DNA of 64,000 nt from Cacajao melanocephalus. Taxonomy: Eukaryota; Chordata; Mammalia; Primates; Pitheciidae. The stretch is from the NCBI GenBank assembly GCA_963573385.1, contig CAUYLG010022205.1, positions 1-64,000 on the forward strand. The letters are read 5' to 3'. Of this stretch, positions 22,631 to 34,679 are shown piece after piece. Position numbers and translations under genes: made by a program. The notes under the pieces were generated by a model. That model saw only the letters and a list, made by a program, of their open reading frames with translations, was not told the origin of the DNA and made no database searches. Position 1 is the first letter of the stretch; every line of letters starts with the position of its first letter.

Positions 22631-25600
22631 AGCTAGGTCTTTCCCCAGGTTTCCATTAAAGAGACAGTGGGCGTCCGTTGATTGCAATAAAATCCGTGCA
22701 GTGTAATTTCATGGAAACATAATTAGGGTGAAATTGGTATGAACACAGCTGTGAGTCTATCCCACTGCATTAGAACTGATGATCTAAGGCAATTGGAAAT
22801 TTAGAGCTGGTTTCAGGCAGCCTACTAGGGTCTAAAGGGTTCTGGTCGTAGTTTGGACCATAATTTCTGTATGCCCAGGTCACCTCATCTGTAAAATATG
22901 TATATTTTACACATTTCTTTAAAAGAATGGTATAATAATGGTATTGTAGTACCAGAAGCCATACTTTGATTTGATTTCTATATTTATTTAAATTCTCCAT
23001 CCCCTCATCCCAACAGTGTATGTACCTGGTACTTGACATATCTATATTTACCATTGACAGTCTCAGGACATTTATGTAAAAAAGAATGAAGTTTTGCAAC
23101 TTCTTATATAATTAAACATTAATAACAACTCAGTTGAAAGATACAGTTATTTTAATGAATCTGTACACAAGATCCATTTTCCAAAGGTTTGTTTATGTCC
23201 CCATTTTTGCACTTTAGGACTTTGTTTTCTAGCCCTTCCAATAATAAAGTGTACACAACTGAAATGGAAGTCCCCAGACACATCTTTGACAATCCATTAG
23301 AAATTGCAATTTGTATAGATGACCCCATAAATCTAAAGTACTGGCACTTATGAAAGATTATTTCCATTTATTTTGTTTTATTATGTAATATTTTTCTCTA
23401 AGCCAAGATAGTATTAGGTCCTGCCAGTGCTGTACTCATAACCTGATGATTTCATTTATTTTGTAAACATCTGCAGTCTCAAACTCACCTATTTAGGTCA
23501 TTCTGCTATTAATTGAAATATATTCTGCAACCAAGGTCTTAAAATAGACACCTACTAATAATCTATTGCTACAACATAAACTGGCTAAAAATGTGAATGT
23601 CTCTTTACATTCTAGGCTTTAAATAAAAAGTAAAATCAAGGATGCATCTTAATGTGCTATTCGAATCATTAACACATTTGGATAGAAATTAAGTTCTTAC
23701 ATTTTGGAAATTGTTACTGAGCCAGTTACTCTTGGAAACTCTCAGAGATCAGATCCTTCTAATCAGTAATGTGCTTCTTTCTCTGAGTGCAGATGGAATG
23801 AAGAGAGGAAAGGATGATAATATTATTTGCCAACTCTGTGGCTCTCTGCTTTTCCCTCTGCAAGTTAGCAAATTATTTTTCTTGCTTTACTTTGGTTACC
23901 CAGGGATAGATTCACTATTTCTAAGTTTCATATCTAAAATGGTTTTACATTGCACACAGTCTTGGTTTACGCTTGTCTTCCTGGTGTCATTATTTTCAAA
24001 ACCTTCATTCACTCTCAAAAGCTTTCTGGTTTGAATGATAACCTATGTGGTCCATCTCTTAACCACCTCTTCTTGACAGCCTAGAGAGAATACGATCCAT
24101 GTTTCTATTTAGGTAGTATCACCATATGTGTCCACCAGGGAGTGCTCTTGTTTCTGGCTTACATCCGTCAGCTAGAGGTGGTTTTCTCCTGGCAAATTTT
24201 AAGCGAGGAGAAAAAGCCTGTGGATTTGATTTCTGTGAGAAGACATTTAACTAGACACAAAGCTCTCAGTAGAACTTCTAAAACTTGGAAGCAAAAAATA
24301 AAAACACAGTCTACCTTGAAACCATAAGAAAATATCAGAACCTGTAGAAGGAACAGAAGACAGTCATTGCTAAGAGAAAAATAAGAGTAAGCATCTAGAA
24401 TTCTAGAAATTATGTATTATGTGATTATCTGGGAATTATAATTCAGAGAGAATTTATGAGCACGTCTCTTTCAGTAGTGATTGAAGCTGCTTTTCTAGGT
24501 AACTGAAGAAGGTCAATGCAATATTGTCATAGGTTTCTTCAGCAACTCGGCTAAACCATGTAAAAGCTGAATTATTTCTTTATAAAGGCATCAATATTGT
24601 ATTTTATTACCTTCCCCCAAAATGCGCCAGACTTAACTAGTGTGAATTATTTACCTATTTGTTTGCCTTTCCTCCCATTTAAATGGCTGCTTATCTAAAG
24701 CTACCTACAAGAAACTTTATCACAGCAAATGTTTCCTTGCTTTTGCACATCGGTTCTTTTCATGAGCTAAATCACCTTGTACAGAGCACTTGACCCAAAG
24801 ATTAGGTTATTCTGGTTTACTACAGCCTGCTGCCCAGCAGGAAACCCTGGCCCCTCATACACTAAGACCACAGAGAATGAGAATAAGTGTTCCTTTGTTG
24901 CATTTATTTTCATTTTGATTGTAGACATAACCTGTGTTATAATTGGGTTGAGGTTAATGCTGACAATATTTTCCTTCCCTCTAGTCTAATAATATCTTTC
25001 TTTTTTCAACTCACATTTTCCCATAAGCTATACTGTGGGAGGACTGCCAATATATTTATTTACTTGCAGTTTAATATGAGCAAAGCAGTCTTCATCAGGT
25101 GATCTTCAGGTCATGGTTTTATCAGTGGTGAAGTTGTCATGACTCACAATTTCTCTTTTCTATGGCTTATTTCTCAGCCTTGACTTTGTCCATAGAGTCT
25201 TACATACTCTACGTACTTAACAGAGAGAAAGGAGGCTTGTAGGTCTAGTAACAGGCTGAGAAGGAACAACAAGGCTTACTGAAACCTTTCCTACCCCTAA
25301 TGACACTTAGATAACTGCCGTTAGAATACCAGTTTCTTCTATTTAATTATTTTGGTATAATTTTAGATTCTAATGGGAAGGGAGAAATATATGACCATCC
25401 ACTCTTTCAGGAGTTGTGCTTTTCATGTTTTTATTACATCTGAAATCCCCTAATGGCACCAGAATTGACAGCTCTTACCTTAGCAAATTTCATCAGTATT
25501 CTCTGATGTGTATGAAATGAATTTCTTCATTCCTATGAAATTTATGATGCAAGGAGTGAGTCACCATAAATATTTTTCCCTCTGACCGTGACATTATTCA

Positions 25601-25874
25601 GATAGTTGGTGAGTTATACTTTTGAAATTATCTGATGTAGCCTATTGACAATATTTTTAGTTTTCTTTCCTTTCAAGTATCAAACACAAGTCATTTTCTA
25701 TAGGAGACTGATTAACTGGTAAAGCAAAATGAGATTTTAACCAAATAAAATGATAATGTGAGTTATAATTAATTCCTTGCTTATTGTGTCTTTGAAAATA
25801 CCTAATCATGTTTCTCTGTGGTTGTGTGTGTATATGTGCATTCTGAAGCACCTTTCTTTTTGCAAAAGGCTTAT
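22631..25874. other. Long unassigned stretch before the THE1 element
   Basis: About 3.2 kb. Frames of 109 codons (22770-23099, minus) and 107 codons (23711-24034, plus) are present but show no motif or family likeness. I see no firm repeat match. A weak MLT1-like phrase (aataatctattgctac) occurs near 23558. Confidence 0.4.
25870..25874 (+). repeat. Left target site duplication of THE1 (CTTAT)
   Basis: CTTAT directly precedes the 5' LTR and recurs exactly after the 3' LTR at 28149-28153. Confidence 0.95.
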
Positions 25875-26229
25875 TGATATGGTTTGGCTGTGTCACAACC
25901 CAAATCTCAACTTGAATTGTATCTCCCAGAACTTCCACATGTTATGGGAAAGACCCAGGGGGAAGTAATTGAATCATGGGGGCTGGTCTTTCCTGTACTA
26001 TTCTCACGATAGTGAATAAGTCTCACATGATCTGACAGGTTTATCAGGGGTTTCCACTTTTGCTTTGTCCTCATTTTTCTCTTGCTGCCACCACGTAAGA
26101 AGTGTCTTTTGCCTCCTGACATGATTCTGAGGCCTCCTCAGCCATGTGGAACTGTAAGTCCAATTAAACCTCTTTTTGTTCCCAATTTAGGGAATATCTT
26201 TATCAGCAGCATGAAAATGAACTAATACA
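25875..26229 (+). repeat. THE1 5' LTR
   Basis: It runs from tgatatggtttggctgtgtc to actaataca. It contains the polyadenylation-type signal ATTAAA in ccaattaaacctcttt. The phrase ttatcaggggtttccacttt indicates THE1 rather than MST. Confidence 0.9.
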
Positions 26230-26629
26230 GTAAATTGATACCAGAAGTGGGGTGTTGCTGAAAAGATACCTGAAAATGTGGAAGCGACTTTGGAACTTAG
26301 TAACAGGCAGAGGTGGGAACAATTTGGAAGGCTCAGAAGAAGATAGGAAAATGTAGAAAAGTTTGGAACCTCCTAGACATTTGTTGAATGGCTTTGGAAA
26401 AAATGCTGGTAATGATATGAACAATAAGGTCCAGGATGAGGTGGTCTCAGATGGAGATAAGGAACTTGGGAACTAGAGCAAAGGTGACTCTTGCTGTGTT
26501 TTAGCAAAGAGACTAGCAGCACTTTCCCCCTGCCCTAGTGATTTGTGGAACTTTGAAATTTAGACAGATGATTAAAGGTATCTGGCAGAAGAAATTTCTA
26601 AGCAGCAAAGCATTCAAAGGGTAACTTGG

Positions 26630-26980
26630 GTGCTATTAAAAGCATTCCATTTTAAAAGGGAAACCGAGCATAACAGTTCAGAAACTTTCCAGCCAGATGA
26701 TGCAGTAGAAATGAAAAACCCATGTTTTGAGGAGAAATTCAAGCCAGCTGCAGAAATTTGCATAAGTAACAAGGAACCTAATGTTAATCCCCAAGACCAT
26801 GGGGAAAATGTCCCCGGGCTGTGTCAGAAACCTTCACAGCAGCCCCTCCCATCACAGGCCTGGAAGGCCAGGAAAAGAAAGTGGTTTTGTGGGCCAGACC
26901 CAGGGTCCTCATGCTGTGTGCAGCCTAGGGACTTGGTGCCCTGTATCCCAGCCGCTCCAGCCATGGATGAAAGGGGCTAA
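26630..26980 (+). pseudogene. Open remnant in the THE1 internal region
   Basis: A 116-codon sense frame remains open in the internal part of THE1, overlapped by a 91-codon frame in another phase. MaLR internal regions carry only decayed gag-like sequence, and this piece shows no zinc knuckle or other intact motif. It is best read as a non-functional remnant. A 124-codon antisense frame at 27103-27477 is a by-product of the same sequence. Confidence 0.5.
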
Positions 26981-27795
26981 TGTAGAGCTTGGGCTGTGGC
27001 TTCAGAGGATGGAAGCCCCAAACCTTGACAGTTTCCATGTGGTGTTGAGCCTGTAGCTGCACAGAAGTGAAGAACTGAGGTTTGGGGACCTCTGCATAGA
27101 TTTCAGAAGATGTATGGAAACACCTGAATGCCCAGGCAAAAGTTTGCTGCAGAGGCAAGGCCTTCATGGAGAACCTCTGCTAGAGCAGTGAGGAAGGGAA
27201 ATGTGGGGTCAGAGCCCCCACACAGAGTCCCTACTAGGGTACTGCCTAGTGGAGCTGTGAGAAGAGGGCCATCATCCTCCAGACCCCAGAATGGTAGATC
27301 CACTGGCAGTTTGCTCTGTGTGCCTGGAAAAGCCACAGACAATGCCAGCCTGTGAAAGCAGCCAGGAGGGAGGCAGTACCCTGCAAGGCCACAGGGGAGG
27401 AGCTGCCCAAGACCATGAGAACCCACCTCTTGTATCAGATTGACCTGGACGTGAGACCTGGAGTCAAAAGAGATCATTTTAGAGCTTGAAAATTTGGCCC
27501 ATTGTATTCTGGATTTGCATAGGCCCTATAACCCCTTTATTTTGGCCAATTTCTCCCAGTTAGAATGGCTGTATTTATCCAATGCCTGTATCCCCATTGT
27601 ATCTAGGAAGTAACTAGCCTGCTTTTGATTTTACAGTCTCATAGGTGGAGGGGACTTGCCTTGTCTCAGATGAGATTTGGGACTGTTGACTTTTGAGTTA
27701 ATGCTGAAATGAGTTAAGACTTTGGGGGACCGTTGGGAAGCCATGATTGGTTTTGAAATATGAGTACACGAGATTTGAAGGGGCTGGGGGCAAAA

Positions 27796-28148
27796 TGATA
27801 TAGTTTGGCTGTGTCCCTACCCAATTCTCAACTTGAATTGTATCTCCCAGAATTCCCATGTGTTATAGGAGGGACCCAGTGGTAGGCAATTGAATCATGG
27901 GGGCGGGTCTTTCCTGTGCTATTCTCATGAAGGTGAATAAGTCTCATGAGATCTGATGGGTTTATCAGGGGTTTCCACTATTGCTTCGTCCTCATTTTTC
28001 TCTTGCTGCCACCGTGTAATAAGTGCCTTTTGCCTCCTGTCGTGATTCTGAGGCCTCCCCAGCCATGTGGAACTAAGACCAATTAAATCTCTTTTTGTTC
28101 CCAGTTTTAGGTATGTCTTTGTTAGCAGTGTGAAAATGAACTAATACA
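27796..28148 (+). repeat. THE1 3' LTR
   Basis: It begins tgatatagtttggctgtgtc and ends actaataca, followed by CTTAT at 28149-28153. It is collinear with the 5' LTR, with a small deletion near the phrase gtggaactaagacc. Confidence 0.95.
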
Positions 28149-29075
28149 CTTATATTTCAGTATGAGTAAACAGATGGAATATTCAAATAATTTAGGTGCT
28201 CTGTAGGAGTGATGGAGAATTTCCAATGTTAGTATTAAGAATCTTATTTCTGATTATCAAAAGAAAGCCAAACACTTTCGTGGTTCATTATTTTAAATAA
28301 TGAACCATTTCCAACATATTAGGACAACAAATAAGCAATGGATTTTGAAATTTCTTCCTTCTTCTCAGTGAATAAAAGCAGAATGGTGTAATTGATCATT
28401 AAAGGCATCTTCTGACATAGGAAAATTCCAGAAGAAAGAAGCCACATTGGGTGGAAGCTTTGGAGAGACCATTTACTTAAGAGCGAGATCCCTTTGTGTG
28501 TGGAAGATTTGACATCACATGGATTTGGACAGGAGAATATGCACATTGACAACATAAAGGCCTTCAGACAAACTCTAATGTGCCCTTTTAAATTTTGGTA
28601 GAGCCAGAAAAGTGTTGGGGAGAAGACAGTTGTTTGGATATCATCAGGGCATCACAAATAATGGGAGAAGAGAAAACAAAAAACAGCATGGATAAAATGC
28701 CTATAGTCTCAACCCAGTATATTTAAAACTCAGTGCTAGGGATAAAAGAAATCACAAGATAGATACTAATCTCAGTTAAACAATTAACTCTCATAATGGT
28801 ATTTACTAATGCTCCATAATAGCAGATATACCACCAGATGGCAATTTTATACAGTAAATGTGACTTCAAAGAGTTCAATTAAACAAAGTCTTCATGTGGA
28901 TCTACCATACGGCAATTACTGCACTAAGCATGTGTATTTCAATTTTGTAAAATTAAACTATAATTTAAATGTATGAGGGGGCTCATGTTTTAGAGAAAAC
29001 TGTATCTTTTGAATACTGAAAACATTAATTTATCTGATGGTATTATGAATAATCACCCCTGAATGAATTTTGTTT
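28149..29075. other. Unassigned sequence
   Basis: No repeat is recognised apart from the inverted repeat listed separately. A 78-codon minus frame at 28319-28555 has no protein likeness. Confidence 0.4.
28281..28307. other. Perfect 13 bp inverted repeat with one-base centre
   Basis: TGGTTCATTATTT and AAATAATGAACCA are exact reverse complements separated by a single T. No transposon terminal repeat is recognised around it. Confidence 0.95.
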
Positions 29076-29250
29076 TTAAATAGCCAGGTGCAGTGTCTCA
29101 TACCTATAGTATGGGTCTCTAGCTACTTTGGAGACTGAGGTGGGAGGATCCCATGAGCTCAGAAGTTCAAGGCTGCAATGAACTATGATTGTACCACTGC
29201 ACTCCAGCCTGGGCAACAGAGCAAGACCCTATCTCTTTAAAAAAAATCAT
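29076..29250 (+). mobile_element. Alu monomer (FLAM-like)
   Basis: A single monomer runs from atagccaggtgcagtgtctc to caagaccctatctc, then a short A-tail. It contains ctatgattgtaccactgcac and the 7SL-type right part. Confidence 0.8.
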
Positions 29251-29281
29251 GAAATGAAAATTAAAATTAAAAAATTCTGGA

Positions 29282-29496
29282 GGCTGGGCATGTGGGCATG
29301 ATGGCTCATACCTGTAATCCCAGCACTTTGGGAGACTGAGGCAGGAGGCTTGCTTGAGCCCAGGAGCTCAAGACTAGCCTGGGCAACATAGTCAGATCCC
29401 ATCTCTACAAAAAAATACAAAAATTAGCCAGGGGTTGTAGGCACCTCTAGTCCCAGCTACTTGGGAGGCTGAGGTGGAAGGATCACTAAAGCCCAC
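29282..29496 (+). mobile_element. 3'-truncated, tailless Alu flanked by direct repeats
   Basis: The Alu starts at its normal 5' end (ggctgggc) and is collinear into the right arm, stopping at gatcactaaagccca. The rest of the right arm and the A-tail are absent. AAAAATTCTG occurs directly before it (29270-29279) and directly after it (29497-29506). A later deletion would have to end exactly at the repeat, so insertion of a 3'-shortened RNA is a fair explanation. Confidence 0.85.
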
Positions 29497-29559
29497 AAAA
29501 ATTCTGAGTTTGGTTGGATACATGCTGGCTGTTCCGCCTATTTTTTATCTTTTAAAAAT

Positions 29560-29690
29560 TATTTGCAAACAATACAAATTATAGAAGAAAAATACTCTTA
29601 AACCTATCATTATATAATGATGATTGATATAACTACTACCAATTATAGACAGCATTATATTTAAGAATTTTCTAGTCATTTTCATATCTG
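29560..29690. mobile_element. Old L1-like fragment next to the TG repeat
   Basis: Phrases such as aattttctagtcattttcat, followed by TG units, match an old interspersed repeat also visible near 43.8-44.2 kb and perhaps 46.0 kb. I cannot fix the family (old L1M or HAL1 is my guess). Confidence 0.35.
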
Positions 29691-29705
29691 TGTCTGTGTG
29701 TGTGT

Positions 29706-29743
<38 letters not shown>
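29689..29743. repeat. (TG)n microsatellite
   Basis: Interrupted TG repeat; the longest pure block is about 15 units. Confidence 0.95.
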
Positions 29744-29745
<2 letters not shown>

Positions 29746-30302
29746 TTATGCTTTTGGGGATATATCCTCTGAGATTTTACATGCACACAAAAGCACACTA
29801 AAATGTAGGGAGGGGAGGAAATGGTTCTGTAGCTAAATGTTATAGAAATGCTGTGTACCTGTCTTCCTCTTGTGAGTATACAAATTTCTTTAGAGTGTTG
29901 AAGGCTTTAAAATTTCTGTAACAAAGGAACTTGCTTAATTTTGCTTTACTCAGCATTTCCCGAACATGTTTGACTCTGGAACTGTTTTGTTGTTGTTTTC
30001 TCTATAGCACCTAATAACTCAAAGAACACATCTGAAAAATCATCAAGGCTTTCGATTTAAAAGTTTATATTTCCAAAAATAGTTTATATTCCTGGAGTGG
30101 ATATGTGACTGGGTCATTAATGTTTAATCAATCTGAGAGTAATAAACAATTCTCTTTAAGACTCTGGAGAACTTAGAGAATTTGAATGTTTAGGGAATAG
30201 GGTGACGAGAGTGCCTCTCTTTAAAAGATGGGGCAAGGTGAGGAAATCTGGGGAGGATGTGATGTGGAGCGCCTTGCAAAGCTACGCTGGTCCTGAGAGC
30301 AC
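29744..30302. other. Unassigned sequence
   Basis: Nothing recognised. Confidence 0.4.
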
Positions 30303-30848
30303 TCTATTCATTTTCTGTTGCTGCCTCACGGGTTACCAAAAACATAGTTACTTAGAACAGCACACATATGTGATCCTCCAGCTTCCATGGGATCGAAGTC
30401 CAGGCAGGACTGAGCTGGATCTTCTGCTCAGCACCTCACATGGCTGCAATGAAGGTGGCGGCTGGGCTGTGTTCCTTTCCTGGGGCCATCACCCAAGTTC
30501 ACCTGGTTGTGGGCAGAACTGTTTCTTGGTACTATAGGACTGAGGTCCCCACTCTCTTGCTTGCTGTCAGCTCGGGCTACTCCCAGAGGCTGCTTGCATT
30601 CCTTGCCGTGTTCCCCTCTCACAGTCATCTGAGACAGAGGCCCTCTCACAAGAGGGCAGCTCACTTCCAGGCCCCAAGAGAGAGTCCTCTCACTCCAACC
30701 TGCTGAGCTAGAGTCTAACATGACACCTCACCCCCTTCACCATCTTCTGTGGATTGGAAACAAGTCTCAGGTCTCACTTATACTCAAGGGGAGGGAATTA
30801 TAGAAGGGTGTTACTCACTGTGGTCACCTTAGGGTGTGTCTACCAAGA
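30303..30848 (-). mobile_element. MLT1-type MaLR LTR
   Basis: Near full-length antisense MLT1: ttttctgttgctgcctcacg, ggatcttctgctcagcacct, ggttgtgggcagaactg, cttgctgtcagctcgggc, tactcaaggggagggaatta, ending gtgtctacca. The plus frame 30202-30537 (111 codons) and the minus frame 30428-30721 (97 codons) lie in it and are not genes. Confidence 0.8.
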
Positions 30849-31730
30849 ATACCAAAGGCCTAAGGTTGGGGGTGGGTGAAGTGTGAGAGCTAAGAGTTCT
30901 AGGGGAAAAATCAAAGAGAGAAGTTTAAAATGTGGTGGTGACAGATTTTCCAAGCCTATTTCCTCCATTCCTAATCAGGCTCAATTCCTTTCTGCTCACC
31001 AGGCTGTACTTAACATACAGGTTTATGTACTCAGTGTGCCCTCCTCCTAGAATTCCTTGCTCTTTGTTGATATCACCCAGGGTCAACATCGAGATTCAGG
31101 AAGCCTCCCAGATAGACAGGTCTGTTTACCCAAGCTGGGTTATGTAATAATTTGGCCTCTTTTGTAGCTTCCCCTCTTTCTGGCATCAGTATGCACTAAG
31201 CAGAAAGAGGTACAAAAGTCTTGTTCAAGGAGAAACAAAAATACTCATATCATTAAGCATGTTTTCCTTGAATACAAATATAGTTATATATTTTTTGCCT
31301 TAAAAATGACAAGGCAAAGAATTGATACATTTAAGGTTTCTCTCTTTCTTCCCCCCAAAGCATGTAACAACTGTATAATACAATGTTCTGTATAATTACT
31401 AACCAAGTACTAGGTTATGATTCTGCTCTTCAGCTGCAGAAATTAGCACATACATATAGTTTGAAGGGAACAATTGGCCCCAAAGAAAATTAATAAGCAT
31501 GTCTTCTCCTATTTGATTCCTGTTAAGATTTCATAGCCAAGTATGTTTGTGGAGAATTCTTGGTGCCTTTGCTGCAGGCCTACACTTTTTTTGTGCTGCA
31601 AGGATGGTTAGCAGCCCCTGAAGGGTGTAAACTCTGGACCTGTATTGTGGAGGTTTGTTAGTTCCTTGCAGACAGAGTAGGCAGGAGTGCAGGTGGGAGT
31701 CATGGGTCCTGGGCTCACGTTCCCATCTCA
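30849..31730. other. Unassigned sequence
   Basis: No repeat is named and no frame is worth calling. Confidence 0.4.
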
Positions 31731-32081
31731 TCTTATTCTGTTTAGGCTACTATCACAAAATACCATACAAAATAAGCTGGCAGCAGCTTATGAACAACAA
31801 CCATTTCATTTGTCATAGTTCTGGAGGCTGGGAAGTCCAAGATCAAGTCACTAGGAGATTCCGTGGCTGGTGAGGGCTCACTTCCTGGTTCGCAAATGGA
31901 AACTTCTCCCCATGTCTTTACATCATGAAAGAGGGGAACAAGCTCTCTGAGACCTCTTTTATAAGAACACTAATCCCATTCATGAGGGCTCTGCCCTCAT
32001 GACCTAATCACCTCCCAATTCTTAGGAGTTAGGATTTCAACATATGAACAGCAGGGGCATAAACATTCAGTACTTTGAACA
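31731..32081 (-). mobile_element. MLT1A/B-like MaLR LTR
   Basis: Antisense LTR phrases: ctactatcacaaaatacc, ctggaggctgggaagtccaa, ttataagaacactaatccca, ctgccctcatgacctaatca, atttcaacatatgaaca. It belongs to a different subfamily from the LTR 880 bp upstream, so the two are separate insertions. Confidence 0.85.
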
Positions 32082-32429
32082 CCTCAATTCTGAATTGGCA
32101 GTGTGGTCTCAGATCAGCAATTTGACTTTTAGAGTCTATTTTCTTCCCTGTAAAATGAAGTCCCTTGCAGCTTTCAAGTGCTTCAAGCTCTGTCTAAAGA
32201 ATGGCATGTTGCAGTGTGTTTAGCAAAAGACTAGAGGTGGTGAACTGGTGCTGGAGAATTGAAGGGTTTTTGTGATAGTCTGAGCAGAACAGCTGTTCTT
32301 TCATTATGGATTTCTGTCTCCAGGGAATGGTAACTTTTGTTACCCACAACTATGTACAGAATAGAAAGCATTACCTGGAAATAAAGGAGAATGTTGCTAA
32401 TTTGCTCCTTTTTTCCTGTCAGTTAAATC
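32082..32429. other. Unassigned, with a possible MIR scrap
   Basis: Near 32100-32180 the text ttttcttccctgtaaaatga is MIR-like, but the match is short. Confidence 0.3.
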
Positions 32430-33310
32430 AACCGAAATAATTTAAATTTTATATTGAAGAATGGTCTACATATAGAAAAGGACACACATTTTAATTGCAC
32501 AACTCAATGAATTTTCACAGATTGAACACACCCATATAACCAACATTTGGATTTAAAATGTAGAACATTAGCAGTCTTTCCTGAGAAGGCTCTCATACTC
32601 CTCTCCAAAAGAATAACCACTGTCTTAATATCTCACAGCATAGACTTGTTTCACCAGGTTTTATACTATATATACTATATATAAATGCTATGTACCCTTT
32701 CTGTCTGTTTTCTTTCACTCAATATTATGTTTGTGAAATTCATCCATATTGATCAGATAATTGTAATCATTCATTTCCATTGTGGTGTCACATTTCATTA
32801 AAAGAATATAGATGTTTCTTTATTTCTTGTACTGTCAATCAGCATTTTGGTGGTTTCCAGATTTGGGCTACTATGAATGGTGTTGCCATGAAGATTCTAG
32901 TGCCTGACTTTTAATGGACATATATGTGCATTTCTATGGAGAATAAACCAGGGAGTGGAATTGCTGAGTCACACAATGTGCTTATGTTGGGAATTTGTAG
33001 ATACTGCTAATCATTTTTCAAATCAGTTTTCCAAAATGATTCTATTGATCTCTAGTCTGATCAATTATGTGTCAGAATTCCAGTTGCTCTACTCTTTGCT
33101 CTACATCTTTTTCAATTTAACCATGCTAGTGGGTTTGTACTGATATTAGCACTAGGTTTTAATTTACATTGCCCTGATAACTAATGTAGTTGAGTATCTT
33201 TTCATGTTTGTTGGCCATTTGGATAAACTTTGTGGAGTGTCTGTTCATCTTTCATCCATTTAACTATGTGGTTGTTTGCTTTTTCATTGATTTGTACAAG
33301 TATCTATATC
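32430..33310 (-). mobile_element. Old L1 (L1M) 3' region
   Basis: Antisense L1M order: ttgcacaactcaatgaattt, accaacatttggatttaaaa, tttctttcactcaatattat, gggctactatgaatggtg, ggagtggaattgctgagtca, tcatgtttgttggccatttg. About 880 bp are heavily diverged. A TATC/TATA-rich patch follows at 33300-33355. Confidence 0.75.
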
Positions 33311-33709
33311 TGTATTTCTATGTCCATATATATCTATATACATATAGATATAATGACTCTTTTATTAAATATATGGATGGTGTCAACCAGTGAAAATTTT
33401 CATTAATGAATGTGTTTGGTGTCTACTAAGAGCTTCCTCTCTGGGCATAGTGCAACAGGAAATACATGTGAGAAGCCTAAGTTAAGGTCCTTATGACAAG
33501 TCGTGTACAATTTGGTTGGGAAACCAACCACCTAAGTGGCAGTTGAGTAACAGCTGCAAGTGAGTGTGGGATGAAGTGCCTTGTTGAGAGGTGAAGCCCT
33601 CTGAGTACTACAGAAATTTGAAGAAGTAGTCTGAAGAACATGGCAAGGGCCACAAGGAAAGAAGTATCTAAGCTGATACTTGGAGAATAGATAGGAATTG
33701 GCGAAGCAG
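33311..33709. other. Unassigned sequence with a TATA-rich patch
   Basis: Repeated tatatctatatac-type words at 33300-33355 are probably a decayed microsatellite. The rest is unassigned. Confidence 0.4.
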
Positions 33710-34134
33710 TGGTATGGTTTGGACCTGTGTCTCTGCAGAAATCTCATGTTGAATTGTAATTCTCAAAATTGGAGGTGAGCCCTGGTGGGAGGTGACTGGA
33801 TCTTGGGGGTGGATTTCTCATGAATTGTTTAGTACCATCCCCTTGGTACTATTCTCATGATAGTGAGTTCTTGTGAGATCTGGTCTTTTAAAAGTGTGTG
33901 CCATCTCCCCACCTCTCTTTCTTCCTCCCCCACTCTGGTCACGTGAAGTGCCTGCTCCCCCTTTGCCTGCTGCCATAATTGTAAGTTTCCTGAGGCCTCC
34001 CAAGAAGCCAAACAGATGCCAGCATCATGCTTCCTGTACAGTCTGCAGAACTGTGAGCGAATTAAACCTCTTTTATCTTTAAATTACCCAGTCTCACATA
34101 TTTCTGTATAGCAATGTGGAAACAACCTAATACG
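33710..34134 (+). mobile_element. MaLR solo LTR (MSTD/MLT1A-like)
   Basis: It starts tggtatggtttggacctgtg, passes ctcatgttgaattgtaattc, gagccctggtgggaggtgac, cttcctgtacagtctgcaga and gcgaattaaacctctttt (ATTAAA signal), and ends aacaacctaatac. Flanks agcag and agcaa match at four of five bases. It is solo, with no internal sequence. Confidence 0.9.
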
Positions 34135-34679
34135 AGCAAAAAGAGCCTGAGCAAATGCTGAGGGACAGGCAAGACTTCACTTTTTTCCTGTATAGTGAGG
34201 CTCCTGGGCTAGTCAGAATGGCAGATTTGCAATGGGGATGTATATACACAGCTAAGCACACATAAATGTACATTACCTGGAAGCCCTTCCTTTATAAGAG
34301 TTTAAAAATCATAAAAGGAAAGACACAATGAAAAAAGAAAGCTTCATCTGAAATAGCCAGGAAGTACATAAGGCCATATCAGTTTTACTGCAAATTTCTT
34401 TTTCTCCTCTTGGGCTTTTGATCAGATACTTTAAACTCATATTTTTCAAAGGCATTTTATTATCTTCTTTCTTTGAAACTAACACATCAAATATTAGTGA
34501 GAGATGATTGGAGGACAGAGACTAATTAGTTTATTAAACATGAAAGAGTTTTTTCTTCTTTGGGAAGTTGTTTTTGATAGATAACTCAGTCTTCTAAGAG
34601 GTAAGTTCACAATTTTTTCTTTGTTTCCCCTTGGAGAGTATTAGAATGACAAACACTTTTATTTTGCCAAACAAGTACC
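34135..34679. other. Unassigned sequence
   Basis: No repeat or exon recognised. Confidence 0.4.

Larger units (their letters stand above)
25875..28148 (+). mobile_element. Structurally complete THE1 element (ERVL-MaLR)
   Basis: This retrotransposon of about 2.27 kb has two LTRs in the same orientation (25875-26229 and 27796-28148), an internal region of about 1.57 kb, and an exact 5 bp target duplication CTTAT. Just after the 5' LTR lies the primer-binding-site region (attgataccagaagtgggg). A purine-rich tract (ggggctgggggcaaaa) lies just before the 3' LTR. MaLR elements have no polymerase of their own and were mobilised by ERVL proteins. A hand comparison of the two LTRs gives about 45 differences over about 350 bp (roughly 13%), fitting an insertion tens of millions of years old in the simian lineage. 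Many full THE1 copies were reduced to solo LTRs; this one was not. Confidence 0.95.

Noticed and set aside
27103..27477. 124-codon minus-strand frame
   Set aside because: It is antisense to the THE1 internal region. The homologous part of the MST-type element at the window end shows it is repeat-derived.
30303..32081. Two same-orientation MaLR LTRs that could be the ends of one provirus
   Set aside because: They belong to different MLT1 subfamilies and the sequence between them has no MaLR internal similarity, so they are separate insertions.
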